From Vulgatibacter sp035565615 (GTDB lineage: Bacteria > Myxococcota > Myxococcia > Myxococcales > Vulgatibacteraceae): a stretch of 30,949 nt of DNA. Below, piece by piece: positions 16,541 to 24,443 of this stretch. How positions within the stretch are numbered: the first letter of the stretch is position 1; each line of letters begins with the position of its first letter. The DNA is taken from NCBI GenBank assembly GCA_035565615.1, contig DATMSB010000021.1, positions 1 to 30,949 of the forward strand. Reading direction: 5' to 3'. Below the pieces are notes generated by a model. That model was not told the origin of the DNA. It worked only from the letters and a program-made list of their open reading frames with translations, and did no database searches. The position numbers and the translations under genes were made by a program.

Positions 16541-18634
16541 ATGCGCCGCGCCGCCCCCACGCTCCTCTTCGCCGCCCTGGCGCTGGGCTGCACCGACGCG
16601 GCCCTCTACGGCGACGCGCGGCAGCTCGAGCCCAACGAGGTGGAGCTCTCGGGGAGCATCTGCACCTCGGATCCCAACGATCTGGGCTTTCCGGTGAAGG
16701 TGCTGCTCCTCGTCGACACCTCGGTGAGCGACGCCGAGTACGTGGCGCAGCGCGGGGCGTCGGTGGAGCGGCTCCTGCGCACGTACGCGGGGCCGGAGAC
16801 GAGCTACTCGGTGATCCGCTACTCCGCCCGGGCGAGCGGCACGCAGGGCTCCTCGAGCCGCCCCCCCTGCTCCCTGCAGAACCTCACGCCCGACGGCTTC
16901 ACCCGCAGCCTCGAGGACGCAGCCCTCGGCGTGCAGTGCACCCACGCGGCTGGCAGCGGCCGCGACTGGAGCGAGGCGCTGTCGCTGGCGGAGAGCGTGA
17001 TCACCGGCGACATCCTCACCACCAGCATCGGCAAGCGCTCGCGCACCAAGTACGTGGTGGTCCTCTTCACCAACGGCGCGCCCACCCATTCCCTTCGGCA
17101 GGAGTGGTGCGCGAGCCGCAGCCCCGCCCTCACCGGCCAGACCTGCGTCTCACGGTACGAGGAGGCGTTCTGCAGCGGGATGACGCCGGCGCCCCAGGAC
17201 TGCGAGCGGGCCCAGTACTCCAAGCTGGTGCGCGGTATGCGCGACTTCGCGCGGGAGGCCGGCGTCCAGGAGTTCCACTTCCACGCGATCTACCAGCGGG
17301 ATCCGGACCTGGCCTCGATGCCGGGCTCGGTGGACGACTCCACCGCGGTCTCGCTGCTCGGCGAGATGACGATGGTGGGCGGCGGCACGCTGTACCGGTT
17401 CCCGGGCCCCGCGATCTGCGGCGACGAGAGCGGCGGCGTCGGCTGCCTCTTCTCGTCGGTGGACCTGCGCAGCACCGAGGCGGTCTTCCGCAGGCGCCAG
17501 CTCATCGTCACCAACCGCAACGCCCACGCGGGGCCCTCGGGGATCGAGGTGGACAGCGACGGCGACGGCCTCCCCGACCGGATCGAGCTCGAGCTGGGGA
17601 CCTCGCCCACGACGCGCGACACCGACGGCGACGACCTCTCGGACCTGGTGGAGCACATGCTCCGCTCCCAGGGGCTCGATCCGCTCCGCAACGAGCTCAC
17701 CGATCCCGACGGCAACTGGCCGAAGGAGTGCCCGCTCCCCGGCAGCGGCAACCCGGCGGCGTTCCCGCCCGACAGGGACGGCGACGGCGACGGCCTCACG
17801 GATTGCGAGGAGGCGCTCCTGCGCACCGAGGCGACCCTCTTCGACTCGGATCACGACGGGATCCCCGACCTGCTCGAGCTCGTCTACGGCACCAACCCCA
17901 TCCACGACGACGCCCTCGAGGACACCGACGCCGACGGCTTCTCGAACGTGGACGAGCTGCGCATGCACCGGGATCCGCTCTCCCGGGATCGGGCCTTCGA
18001 GCGGGCCTATCGCTACGAGATCAAGAACGAGCGGCAGACGTCGGTGGTCTCGCCCACGCAGCCGTGGAACGTCACCGGGACCACCGCGACGCGCGCCTCC
18101 GATGACACGCCCGAGGGGCGGGGCACGGTCTTCTGGGAGCCGCCGGCGGATCCGTCGGCGCCGATCTCGGCGAAGAACCCCGGCTGGCTCTCCTGGCGGG
18201 CACCGGAGGATCGCGCCGGCGACGGCCCCGATCGCGGCCGGGGCCAGGGGGTGGCGGTGGGCAAGGACGGCCGATACCTTCTCCCCTCCGCCAGCGCCTC
18301 GGAGGAGGCGCCGCTGGAGCTCGAGGTGGAGGTCTACGTGGACCTTCTCCCCCGCAAGGCGGTGCGCGACGACGTGCTCCTGCGCCGCAGCGAGCGGTTC
18401 TGCCTCGACTTCGCCGTGTACAACGTGCGCCTGGTGCCGACCCTCGAGCTGGACGACGGCACCCCCGCCGGCACGAACTTCGTGGACGTCTTCCTCTCCG
18501 AGGTGCCGAGCAACAACCCCACCGGCGCCGGCGTGGTGCGGGTGGCCACCTTCCCGGTGGAGTACGATCCCGACGCGACGAAGGGGCGGAGGATCGCCGT
18601 CGAGGATCGCGACCTGCTGCTCTTCGGCGACTGA
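16541..18634 (+). CDS. lipoprotein with divergent vWA domain, TSP3 repeats and a conserved C-terminal domain (paralogue 3)
   Basis: The product has 697 residues. The signal MRRAAPTLLFAALALGC ends in a lipobox, followed by TDAALYGDARQ and the family segment GSICTSDPND-GFPVKVLLLVDTSVS. The first MIDAS motif DxSxS is kept. The usual Met after it is lost, and the second loop reads LFTNGAPT where the paralogues have SDG, so Asp is replaced by Asn. The vWA region holds several extra cysteines. TSP3-type loops follow (DSDGDGLPD, DTDGDDLSD, DRDGDGDGLTD, DSDHDGIPD, DTDADGFSN). About 100 residues (from QTSVVSPTQPWN to ELEVEVYVDLLPRK) are inserted near the start of the shared C-terminal domain, which resumes at CLDFAVYNVRLVPT. 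Probably a specialised paralogue with weakened metal binding. Confidence 0.8.
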   Translation: MRRAAPTLLFAALALGCTDAALYGDARQLEPNEVELSGSICTSDPNDLGFPVKVLLLVDTSVSDAEYVAQRGASVERLLRTYAGPETSYSVIRYSARASGTQGSSSRPPCSLQNLTPDGFTRSLEDAALGVQCTHAAGSGRDWSEALSLAESVITGDILTTSIGKRSRTKYVVVLFTNGAPTHSLRQEWCASRSPALTGQTCVSRYEEAFCSGMTPAPQDCERAQYSKLVRGMRDFAREAGVQEFHFHAIYQRDPDLASMPGSVDDSTAVSLLGEMTMVGGGTLYRFPGPAICGDESGGVGCLFSSVDLRSTEAVFRRRQLIVTNRNAHAGPSGIEVDSDGDGLPDRIELELGTSPTTRDTDGDDLSDLVEHMLRSQGLDPLRNELTDPDGNWPKECPLPGSGNPAAFPPDRDGDGDGLTDCEEALLRTEATLFDSDHDGIPDLLELVYGTNPIHDDALEDTDADGFSNVDELRMHRDPLSRDRAFERAYRYEIKNERQTSVVSPTQPWNVTGTTATRASDDTPEGRGTVFWEPPADPSAPISAKNPGWLSWRAPEDRAGDGPDRGRGQGVAVGKDGRYLLPSASASEEAPLELEVEVYVDLLPRKAVRDDVLLRRSERFCLDFAVYNVRLVPTLELDDGTPAGTNFVDVFLSEVPSNNPTGAGVVRVATFPVEYDPDATKGRRIAVEDRDLLLFGD

Positions 18635-18647
18635 GTAGCCTCGGGCC

Positions 18648-18662
18648 CCGGCGTGGCGCCGG
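18648..18662. other. GC hairpin between convergent genes
   Basis: CCGGCG and CGCCGG form a 6-bp stem around TGG. There is no T tract on either side, so it is at best a weak or factor-assisted terminator between the vWA lipoprotein gene and the convergent propeller gene. Confidence 0.3.
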
Positions 18663-18761
18663 AGGGCAAGGGCGCCGGATCGCAGGGCGGGCCGCCGCCC
18701 CCGCGACGACGTCGAGCTCGGGTGGCTCGGTTCGCCCCGCGAGCGGTGTCTCGGCCCGCGA

Positions 18762-19769
18762 TCAGGGGCCGTACAGCACGGTGCCGTTCACACCCACGAG
18801 GTGGAAGAGCGGCCTCGACTCCTCCGTCTCGGGATCCACCACCCAGCGGCCCCACACGGCCTCGAGGCGGCGGTCGGTGGCGGCGGGATCGATCGGCGTC
18901 GCGCGGCTGCCGTTCAGGTGGAGGACGGTGCCGCCCCAGCCCACGATCCAGGCGTTGCCCATGGACGTGCCGAAGATCCCTCGGAGGAAGACCTTCGGGG
19001 ATCCCGGGATCGGCTCCAGCTCCTCGTCGCCGTTCGCCCGGAGGATGATCCCGTCCAGGCCCACGGCGTAGAAGCGATCGGCGTCGATCCCCCATACCGC
19101 CCGTAGCGGCTGGTTGACGCCGTCGATGCGCTGGCGCGACCAGCCGCCGTCCTCGGTGGAGCGGAGCAGCAGCCCCAGGTTGCCCACCGCCACGGCGCGG
19201 CCGCCGCCGTCCACGAAGAGGCCGTTGATGGTCTCCAGGGTGGGGCCGTCCTCGAGCAGCGTCCACCCCGCCTCCTCGTCGTGGGAGAGGATCGTCCCGC
19301 TCTGGCCCACGGCGTAGAGCCTGCCGCCGCCGCCGGCCACGGCGTTCAGATCGAGGTCGGTGGGCGAGGGCTCGAGCCTCCACTCCGGGAGGATCTCGTC
19401 GGGATCCTCCTCGGGGAGGGGCGTTCGCTTCGAGTAATGGAGGATGGTGCCCCTGGTGCCCACCACCCAGACGTCGTCCGCGGCCCGACCCCACACGCTG
19501 CGCAGGTCCTCGTCGGTGAGCGGCTCCGCCACCTCCCAGCGCCCCTCGTGGAGCCTGGCGACGAGGCCCTTCTCCCCCACGGCCCAGACGACGCCGTCGC
19601 GGTCGCCCCAGACCGAGAAGAGGTTGCCGGCCGGCGCGTCGGGCGCGTCCACGGGCCGGAAGAAGGCGCCCTGGATGGGCGCGCCGTCGTTGGGGATGGG
19701 GATGGGAGGCTTCGACGTCTCGCAAGCGGTGACGAGCAGCGCGAGGAGCGCCACGAAGCAGGATCTCAT
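18762..19769 (-). CDS. lipoprotein with repeated VWG/VG propeller blades
   Basis: The product has 335 residues from the ATG at 19769. Upstream in-frame codons lie in the promoter region of the divergent gene and would spoil the signal peptide. The signal MRSCFVALLALLVTAC ends in a lipobox. The body is built from about seven repeats of the type sVWGrdgdvWaVGekGlilry: LFSVWGDRDGVVWAVGEKG, LRSVWGRAADDVWVVGTRG, LNAVAGGGGRLYAVGQSG, INGLFVDGGGRAVAVGNLG, LRAVWGIDADRFYAVGLDG, LRGIFGTSMGNAWIVGWGG and a final LEAVWG...HLVGVNG. This is a seven-bladed propeller pattern, similar in style to Ycf48/photosystem-stability-type repeats that are frequent in myxobacterial lipoproteins. No enzymatic site is visible. 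It is divergent from the ExbB-ExbD-ExbD cassette across a 94-base gap. Confidence 0.8.
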   Translation of the reverse strand: MRSCFVALLALLVTACETSKPPIPIPNDGAPIQGAFFRPVDAPDAPAGNLFSVWGDRDGVVWAVGEKGLVARLHEGRWEVAEPLTDEDLRSVWGRAADDVWVVGTRGTILHYSKRTPLPEEDPDEILPEWRLEPSPTDLDLNAVAGGGGRLYAVGQSGTILSHDEEAGWTLLEDGPTLETINGLFVDGGGRAVAVGNLGLLLRSTEDGGWSRQRIDGVNQPLRAVWGIDADRFYAVGLDGIILRANGDEELEPIPGSPKVFLRGIFGTSMGNAWIVGWGGTVLHLNGSRATPIDPAATDRRLEAVWGRWVVDPETEESRPLFHLVGVNGTVLYGP

Positions 19770-19788
19770 GGGAACCACCGTACAACTT

Positions 19789-19817
19789 TTGACAGGGTTA
19801 CCATCCCACTCTACGAT
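19789..19817 (+). promoter_or_regulatory. sigma-70-type promoter of the exbB-exbD-exbD cassette
   Basis: TTGACA (19789-19794, full consensus) is followed after 17 bases by TACGAT (19812-19817). The region is AT-rich for this genome. The predicted start lies about 40 bases before the GTG of the exbB-like gene. Confidence 0.65.
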
Positions 19818-19863
19818 AATTTTCAAAGATTTCTTTCAAACCGACCCTGCAGGGAGCGCAAGC

Positions 19864-20502
19864 GTGCTCGAACTAATCAAGTCCGGCGAACCCTTTCTGT
19901 TCGCGAACATGGCCGTCCTCCTGGTGGGCATCGCCCTCTCGGCCCAGCGCTTCCACAGCCTCTGGATCAAGTACGGCGGGAGCGTCGACGACATGCTGCG
20001 GCAGGTGCTCGGCTTCGTGGAGTCGGGCAGCTACGCCAAGGCGATCCAGGTGTGCGGGACGAAGGACCACCCCCTCAACGCGATCTTCAAGGCGGCCCTC
20101 ACCCGGGCCAACCGCTCCGAGCGCGAGATCCGCCGGGCGGTCGAGGCGGCGGCGGTGGACGAGATCCCGAAGGTCCGCAAGGGCACGGCCTACATGCCGC
20201 AGCTCTCCAACATGGCGACGCTGCTCGGCCTCATCGGCACCATCCGCGGCCTGATCGAGTCGTTCAGCGGCATGGAGGGCGGCGACGCCGCCACCCGGCA
20301 GGCGGCGCTGTCGAAGGGTATCTCCATCGCCTTCTACAACACCTACTTCGGCCTCGTGGTGGCCGTGGTGATCATCGCCGCCTACATGGTGATCCTCGGG
20401 CGGCAGAACAAGGTGATCGGCCAGATGGAGATCGGGTCCGCCAAGCTGGTGGACACGCTCCTGCTCCGCCAGGCGCTCAACAACGACGACAGGGCCGCCT
20501 GA
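19864..20502 (+). CDS. MotA/TolQ/ExbB family proton-channel protein
   Basis: The product has 212 residues from the GTG at 19864, preceded by AGGGAG at 19851-19856. The open frame continues upstream through the promoter, so longer starts are unlikely. Three hydrophobic segments fit the ExbB/TolQ topology: FLFANMAVLLVGIAL near residue 10, TLLGLIGTIRGLIESF near 120 and FYNTYFGLVVAVVIIAAYMV near 160, with the typical cytoplasmic domain between the first two. These proteins pentamerise around two ExbD/TolR subunits and use the proton gradient to drive envelope machines. The two following genes encode exactly such partners. No TonB or TolA is encoded in the window. The ExbB-ExbD-ExbD order recalls the Myxococcus gliding motor AglR-AglQ-AglS as well as Tol/Exb cassettes. 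Confidence 0.85.
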   Translation: MLELIKSGEPFLFANMAVLLVGIALSAQRFHSLWIKYGGSVDDMLRQVLGFVESGSYAKAIQVCGTKDHPLNAIFKAALTRANRSEREIRRAVEAAAVDEIPKVRKGTAYMPQLSNMATLLGLIGTIRGLIESFSGMEGGDAATRQAALSKGISIAFYNTYFGLVVAVVIIAAYMVILGRQNKVIGQMEIGSAKLVDTLLLRQALNNDDRAA

Positions 20503-20504
20503 CG

Positions 20505-21071
20505 ATGAGCGCCTTCGGCGGCTCCGCCAAGCGCGCCTTCGGCGGAGGCTCGTCCGTCTTCGGCAGCGAGGGTTCAGACGACATCTCGGTCGACCTGAAC
20601 CTCACGCCGCTGATGGACGTGATGAGCAACATCCTCTTCTTCCTGATGGCGTCCTTCGGCGCGGCGGTGATCTCCTTCGTGGCGGTCTCCGTGCCGGTCC
20701 AGTCCGACTCGCCGGGCGCCCCGCCGAAGGCCGACTCGGTGATGGTGAACCTCCGGGTGATGCCGGACGAGTACCGGCTCTCCATCTCGAACGAGCTCGT
20801 GGAGCAGGAGAGGCTGGACGCCCACCGCAAGGTGCTCCCCAAGGTGAACGGGAAGTACGACAACGAGAAGCTGAAGGCGCTCCTCTACCAGATCAAGCTC
20901 GACTTCCCGGCCAGCGACACGCTGATGATCGTGCCGAGCGAGACGACGGTCTACGAGGAGATCATCCGCATCATGGACGCCGCCCGCGAGCACACCGAAG
21001 GCGGAAAGAGGATCCGCGTGCTGCCCAAGGTGGTGGTCGCCGATCTGGTCAAGGCCGAGCCGGCCGAGTAG
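20505..21071 (+). CDS. ExbD/TolR family protein, first copy
   Basis: The product has 188 residues, starting two bases after the exbB-like stop. A Gly/Ser-rich cytoplasmic tail of about 28 residues (SAFGGSAKRAFGGGSS) leads to the single membrane helix DLNLTPLMDVMSNILFFLMA. The Asp in LMDV is the family's proton-carrying residue. The periplasmic part ends with TLMIVPSETTVYEEIIRIMD, the usual ExbD/TolR strand-helix unit. It should pair with the ExbB-like protein, probably together with the second ExbD as a heterodimer. Confidence 0.85.
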   Translation: MSAFGGSAKRAFGGGSSVFGSEGSDDISVDLNLTPLMDVMSNILFFLMASFGAAVISFVAVSVPVQSDSPGAPPKADSVMVNLRVMPDEYRLSISNELVEQERLDAHRKVLPKVNGKYDNEKLKALLYQIKLDFPASDTLMIVPSETTVYEEIIRIMDAAREHTEGGKRIRVLPKVVVADLVKAEPAE

Positions 21072-21080
21072 GAGCCAGCG

Positions 21081-21554
21081 ATGTCCTCTGGCGGTGCCAA
21101 CGAATACGACGTCCCGCTCAACCTAGTGGCGCTCATCGACGTCCTCACCAACCTCCTCTTCTTCCTGATGGTCGGCTTCGTCGCCCAGGAGGTGCAGGTG
21201 AAGAACGCCGATCGGATCCAGCTCCCCACCTCGAGCACCAAGGCGGAGATCGAGCTGTCGGTGGCGGTGGCGATCACCGCCGACGAGATCCTCATCGACC
21301 ACGTGCCGGTGGCGCGGGTGGTGAACGGCCAGATCGACGCCCCCAAGGAGGGCGAGAAGATCGTCCCCATCTACGACCGCCTCAACACGCTGCGCGCGGC
21401 GCGGCAGGCGGAGACCGCCGGGCTGTCGAAGGACGACGACGTCGTCTTCCTGCTCGCGGACAAGACGGCGCCCTTCACCCTGCTGGCGCCCGTGATGAAG
21501 ACCGCGGCGATGGCCGGCTACCCGAACTTCCGCTTCGCGGTGGTGAAGGAGTAG
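21081..21554 (+). CDS. ExbD/TolR family protein, second copy
   Basis: The product has 157 residues, nine bases after the first exbD. The membrane helix reads VPLNLVALIDVLTNLLFFLMVG, with the conserved Asp in LIDV. The typical Thr-Pro before it is replaced by Val-Ala. The periplasmic domain ends with DDDVVFLLADKTAPFTLLAPVMKTAAMAGY, the ExbD/TolR fold signature. It is distinct from copy 1 outside the helix, which suggests a heteromeric stator rather than a recent duplication. Confidence 0.82.
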   Translation: MSSGGANEYDVPLNLVALIDVLTNLLFFLMVGFVAQEVQVKNADRIQLPTSSTKAEIELSVAVAITADEILIDHVPVARVVNGQIDAPKEGEKIVPIYDRLNTLRAARQAETAGLSKDDDVVFLLADKTAPFTLLAPVMKTAAMAGYPNFRFAVVKE

Positions 21555-21568
21555 CGACGCCGGCCTGC

Positions 21569-21587
21569 GGAGGGGCCGCGCCCCTCC
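21569..21587 (+). terminator. GC hairpin after the exbD genes
   Basis: GGAGGGGC (21569-21576) and GCCCCTCC (21580-21587) form a perfect 8-bp stem with a CGC loop, 15 bases after the stop. There is no T tract, so it is a possible transcription end or mRNA-stabilising hairpin rather than a textbook terminator. Confidence 0.35.
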
Positions 21588-21680
21588 CGCGGCGCAGCGC
21601 TTCGTCGGCCGCGCCCCAAGCGGGGGTGGAAGGGCCGTGCGGTAAGAGGGAGGATGATTGCCGCACCTAGGGGGTGTGAC

Positions 21681-22319
21681 ATGTCGAAGTCCGTCGAGTT
21701 TCTGTGCAGGAGGCTTCGTTCCCCGGGGTCGCTCGCCTATGTCTCTATCGCCCTCGCGTGGATTCTCGTCACGGGCTGCTCGCTCTCGGAACCACCAGAA
21801 ATCGGGCGGCACCGACGGTATCTCGGCGAGCTGGTCACGATGCAGGTCAGAGAGCCCAAAGTCCACGTCGGAAGCTTCTCCTACGTCGACGTCTCGATAG
21901 ATTCAGGCTCCGGACTAAAGTTCGACGAACTCTCCTTCCAAGTGGTGGAGCCGGAAGGAGGCTTCGTCTCCCAGTCGAAGGATTTCTCGTTCGAGCCGGC
22001 ACGTCCGACTTTCCTCCTAGCGGCAGGATGGAGACCCGGTACCTATTCGCTGGAGGCGATCTCCGGCGCGGACGATCTGGTCGGGACGGCGTCGTACGAA
22101 GTCACCCTGGAATGGGACGATCCCGACCTGGGACCGCCGCTCGCAATCTGGGATGGATCGCGGCAGGGACCGTCACGGGATCCCTGGGAGGACGAAGAGG
22201 AAGAGGATCTCTCTGGCCCCTGCGAGCCGCAGTGGGGGATCCTGCCCTTGGTCAACAAAGTGTGGCAGTCCTTTTCGTCGACACTGCTTCGGCGAGGTTG
22301 GACCCGGCAACGGCAATGA
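21681..22319 (+). pseudogene. N-terminal part of a frameshifted metalloprotease lipoprotein
   Basis: This frame codes for 212 residues from the ATG at 21681 (GGGGGTG upstream). It has a lipoprotein signal (long basic n-region, AYVSIALAWILVTGC), then a beta-rich domain (VGSFSYVDVSIDSGSG, FLLAAGWRPGTYSLEAISG) and an acidic linker (DEEEEDLSG). It runs into the protease core only up to GILPLVNK at 22259. After that the frame loses sense and stops at 22319. The continuation (SVAVLFVDTAS) is in another frame beginning at about 22259. A single missing base near the AAA at 22257-22259 would join them. Codon use and GC are lower than in neighbouring genes. Confidence 0.65.
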
Positions 22320-24412
22320 GCCTGGCAGAAGATTGGGAAAGGCATCTCTTTTCAGGCCTCGACCAAACGGGGAACCCTTCGACCTCCAAATATTTCGATG
22401 AAGTCTCTTCGGGGAGACTGACCCTGAGCGGCGAAGTAGTTCGAGATGGTTCGGGGAATCCCACCATCGCGAGCCTTCCTGGGGAGTGGTCGGACTACTT
22501 CGAGCTGGATATCAAGAAATATCACGCCAAGCCGAAGTTCCATTACCAAGCGGCCCTCCATGCAAAAGGGCTGGCTGGCATTTCGCGAGGCGACATCGTC
22601 ATTTTCGCGGTGGCTAGTCCTGATGACGTCCGTTTCCCTTGGCCTGCATACTACCATTGGAAGTATATTCCGTCAGACCTTCATCTTGGAATCGCGGTGC
22701 GGTCCATCGTGATGCCGGCAGAGGGCGATCGTCCCGGAGGAACGAGATATTCGGTGGCGGCCCATGAAATTGGTCACGCGCTTGGACTTCCAGACTTGTA
22801 CCAAAATGCGCTGGACGGGTGGTACAGCCAGCGGACATCGGTCAGTAAATGGGATCTCATGGCAGATCACGGCGAGGTTCCTCATTTTACGATGGCGCAA
22901 AAGATCCGAATGGGGTGGATCGAGAAAGAGAAGATCAAGTGCATCCGGCTCCAGGCGTCCGCCGCGACCAACGAAATCGTCGACCTTCATCCGAGCGCCT
23001 GGGCGACGTGGGACCCTCCGCCGTCGAAATTCTCGGCCCTCGAGATCCGCTTGGGCGCCAGGCACAACTACATGGTCGAGCTCCGTCAAGCGGAGGATCC
23101 CTTCCAGTACATGGCGGATCAGGCTCTTCCCAACGACCGAGTTGCGCTCGTAACGGAGGTGGAGGGGCACATCCTTCCGATTGTCACGATGGCGCCCCCA
23201 TGGGGCGACGGTCCAATCTTGGACGATGGGATGGAATTCTGGGCCAGCGATCCGACCGATCCGACCAACCCCTTGGCGCTCCGGATACACTCATTGTTCT
23301 TTGGTCAAGTCAACGTCATCAAGGGAACCTCATTGCGGCCCGAAATCTCGATTCGCGGGGAGGATCGGTCGTATCACAGCCCTGATCTCTTCGTGCGCAA
23401 CGCGCGGAACTGGAATGGTACGGAGTGGATCGACGAGGAATGGAAGTACGATGCCTTTGCGGACAATCCAAATTGGCTTGTAGCGAACATCACGAATGAA
23501 GGTGAGGTGGACGCGCCCGGGGTGCAGGTCAAATTCGAGTTCACTCGTGCGGGCGTAGACGGAGACTGGACCCAGATCGGGGAGCTGGTGAGCGGAGACA
23601 TCCCGAAAATGGGTCGACGGACGTTCGTCAGCGATCCATGGGTTCCGGATGGCGGAGCCGTGCTTCCCCGAAACCATCATTGCGTTCGTGCCACCATCGT
23701 CGGGAACCGCGACGGTTTCTATGAAGTACCCGGCTCGAATCCACCGATCGTGGAGGTCACGAAGAGCAACAACCAGGCGCGCAGCAACCTCCAGCGGATG
23801 ATCTCCGAGACCGCTTCTCCTTCCACCCGGGTCGCGCAGAAGCTGGTCATCGCCAACCCCACCGATGCCGAGCGGATCATCGAGGTGGCGGTGTCGCAGA
23901 CGAACGCGCTTTATCGGTCCTTCGTCGAGCATTCCTGGATGCGGCTCGCCGCGGGGGCTTCGAGGGAGGTGCTCGTCATGTCCGAGTTCGTCGGAACGGA
24001 CGCCGACGGGCACTTCGACCCGGACGCGCGCCATGAGCCCAACCGGCTGATCGTGGAGGCCCACTTGCTCCCCGACGAGGTCTACGACTCCACGAGGCTC
24101 CTCGGCGGGAACCAGATCGTGGTGGTCGAGGGGCGTGCCGTCCAGTTCGGGGGACTTCAGGCGGTCGACGTGGGAGGGGAGGTGAAGGTCGGCGGAAGCG
24201 TGGTGGTGAAGAATGGGGGCGCGTACCCGCCGTCGGGCTCGGTCATCCTGACGATCGGTGGCCCGGGAGGGCTCGAGAACCGGACCTTGCCGCTGGAGAA
24301 CGGGAAGTTCTCCGCGCTTCTCCCTCCCACCGGCTGGGATTGGGTCCGCGCCAACTTCGTGCCGCCCCCGGGCTACGGCGACGCCACCTCGGAGGAGATC
24401 CCCAGGCCCTGA
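22316..24412 (+). CDS. M6-like zinc metalloprotease, C-terminal frame of a frameshifted gene
   Basis: The start at 22316 (ATG overlapping the upstream TGA) is nominal. Protease-like sequence already begins near 22259, and a GTG at 22262 is an alternative start. The zinc site is HEIGHALGLPD (HExxHxxGxxD) at about 22763-22795, and WDLMADHG about 55 bases later is a plausible Met-turn. Both features fit the M6/immune-inhibitor-A group of the metzincins. Further domains of about 150-200 residues follow, including a CARDB-like stretch (NWLVANITNEGEVDAPGVQVKFEF) and a terminal beta domain. The frame stays open to 24412, so the disruption may be recent, may be a sequencing error, or the two frames may be read by recoding. 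The first two thirds have clearly lower GC than the surrounding genes. Confidence 0.7.
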   Translation: MSLAEDWERHLFSGLDQTGNPSTSKYFDEVSSGRLTLSGEVVRDGSGNPTIASLPGEWSDYFELDIKKYHAKPKFHYQAALHAKGLAGISRGDIVIFAVASPDDVRFPWPAYYHWKYIPSDLHLGIAVRSIVMPAEGDRPGGTRYSVAAHEIGHALGLPDLYQNALDGWYSQRTSVSKWDLMADHGEVPHFTMAQKIRMGWIEKEKIKCIRLQASAATNEIVDLHPSAWATWDPPPSKFSALEIRLGARHNYMVELRQAEDPFQYMADQALPNDRVALVTEVEGHILPIVTMAPPWGDGPILDDGMEFWASDPTDPTNPLALRIHSLFFGQVNVIKGTSLRPEISIRGEDRSYHSPDLFVRNARNWNGTEWIDEEWKYDAFADNPNWLVANITNEGEVDAPGVQVKFEFTRAGVDGDWTQIGELVSGDIPKMGRRTFVSDPWVPDGGAVLPRNHHCVRATIVGNRDGFYEVPGSNPPIVEVTKSNNQARSNLQRMISETASPSTRVAQKLVIANPTDAERIIEVAVSQTNALYRSFVEHSWMRLAAGASREVLVMSEFVGTDADGHFDPDARHEPNRLIVEAHLLPDEVYDSTRLLGGNQIVVVEGRAVQFGGLQAVDVGGEVKVGGSVVVKNGGAYPPSGSVILTIGGPGGLENRTLPLENGKFSALLPPTGWDWVRANFVPPPGYGDATSEEIPRP

Positions 24413-24443
24413 ACGACGCCCCCGCCGCGGGGACGCGCGGTCT

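Noticed and set aside
22240..22270. Programmed -1 frameshifting in the metalloprotease gene
   Set aside because: The junction (GTC AAC AAA GTG) does not match the X-XXY-YYZ slippery pattern and no clear stimulatory structure was seen. An indel is the simpler reading.
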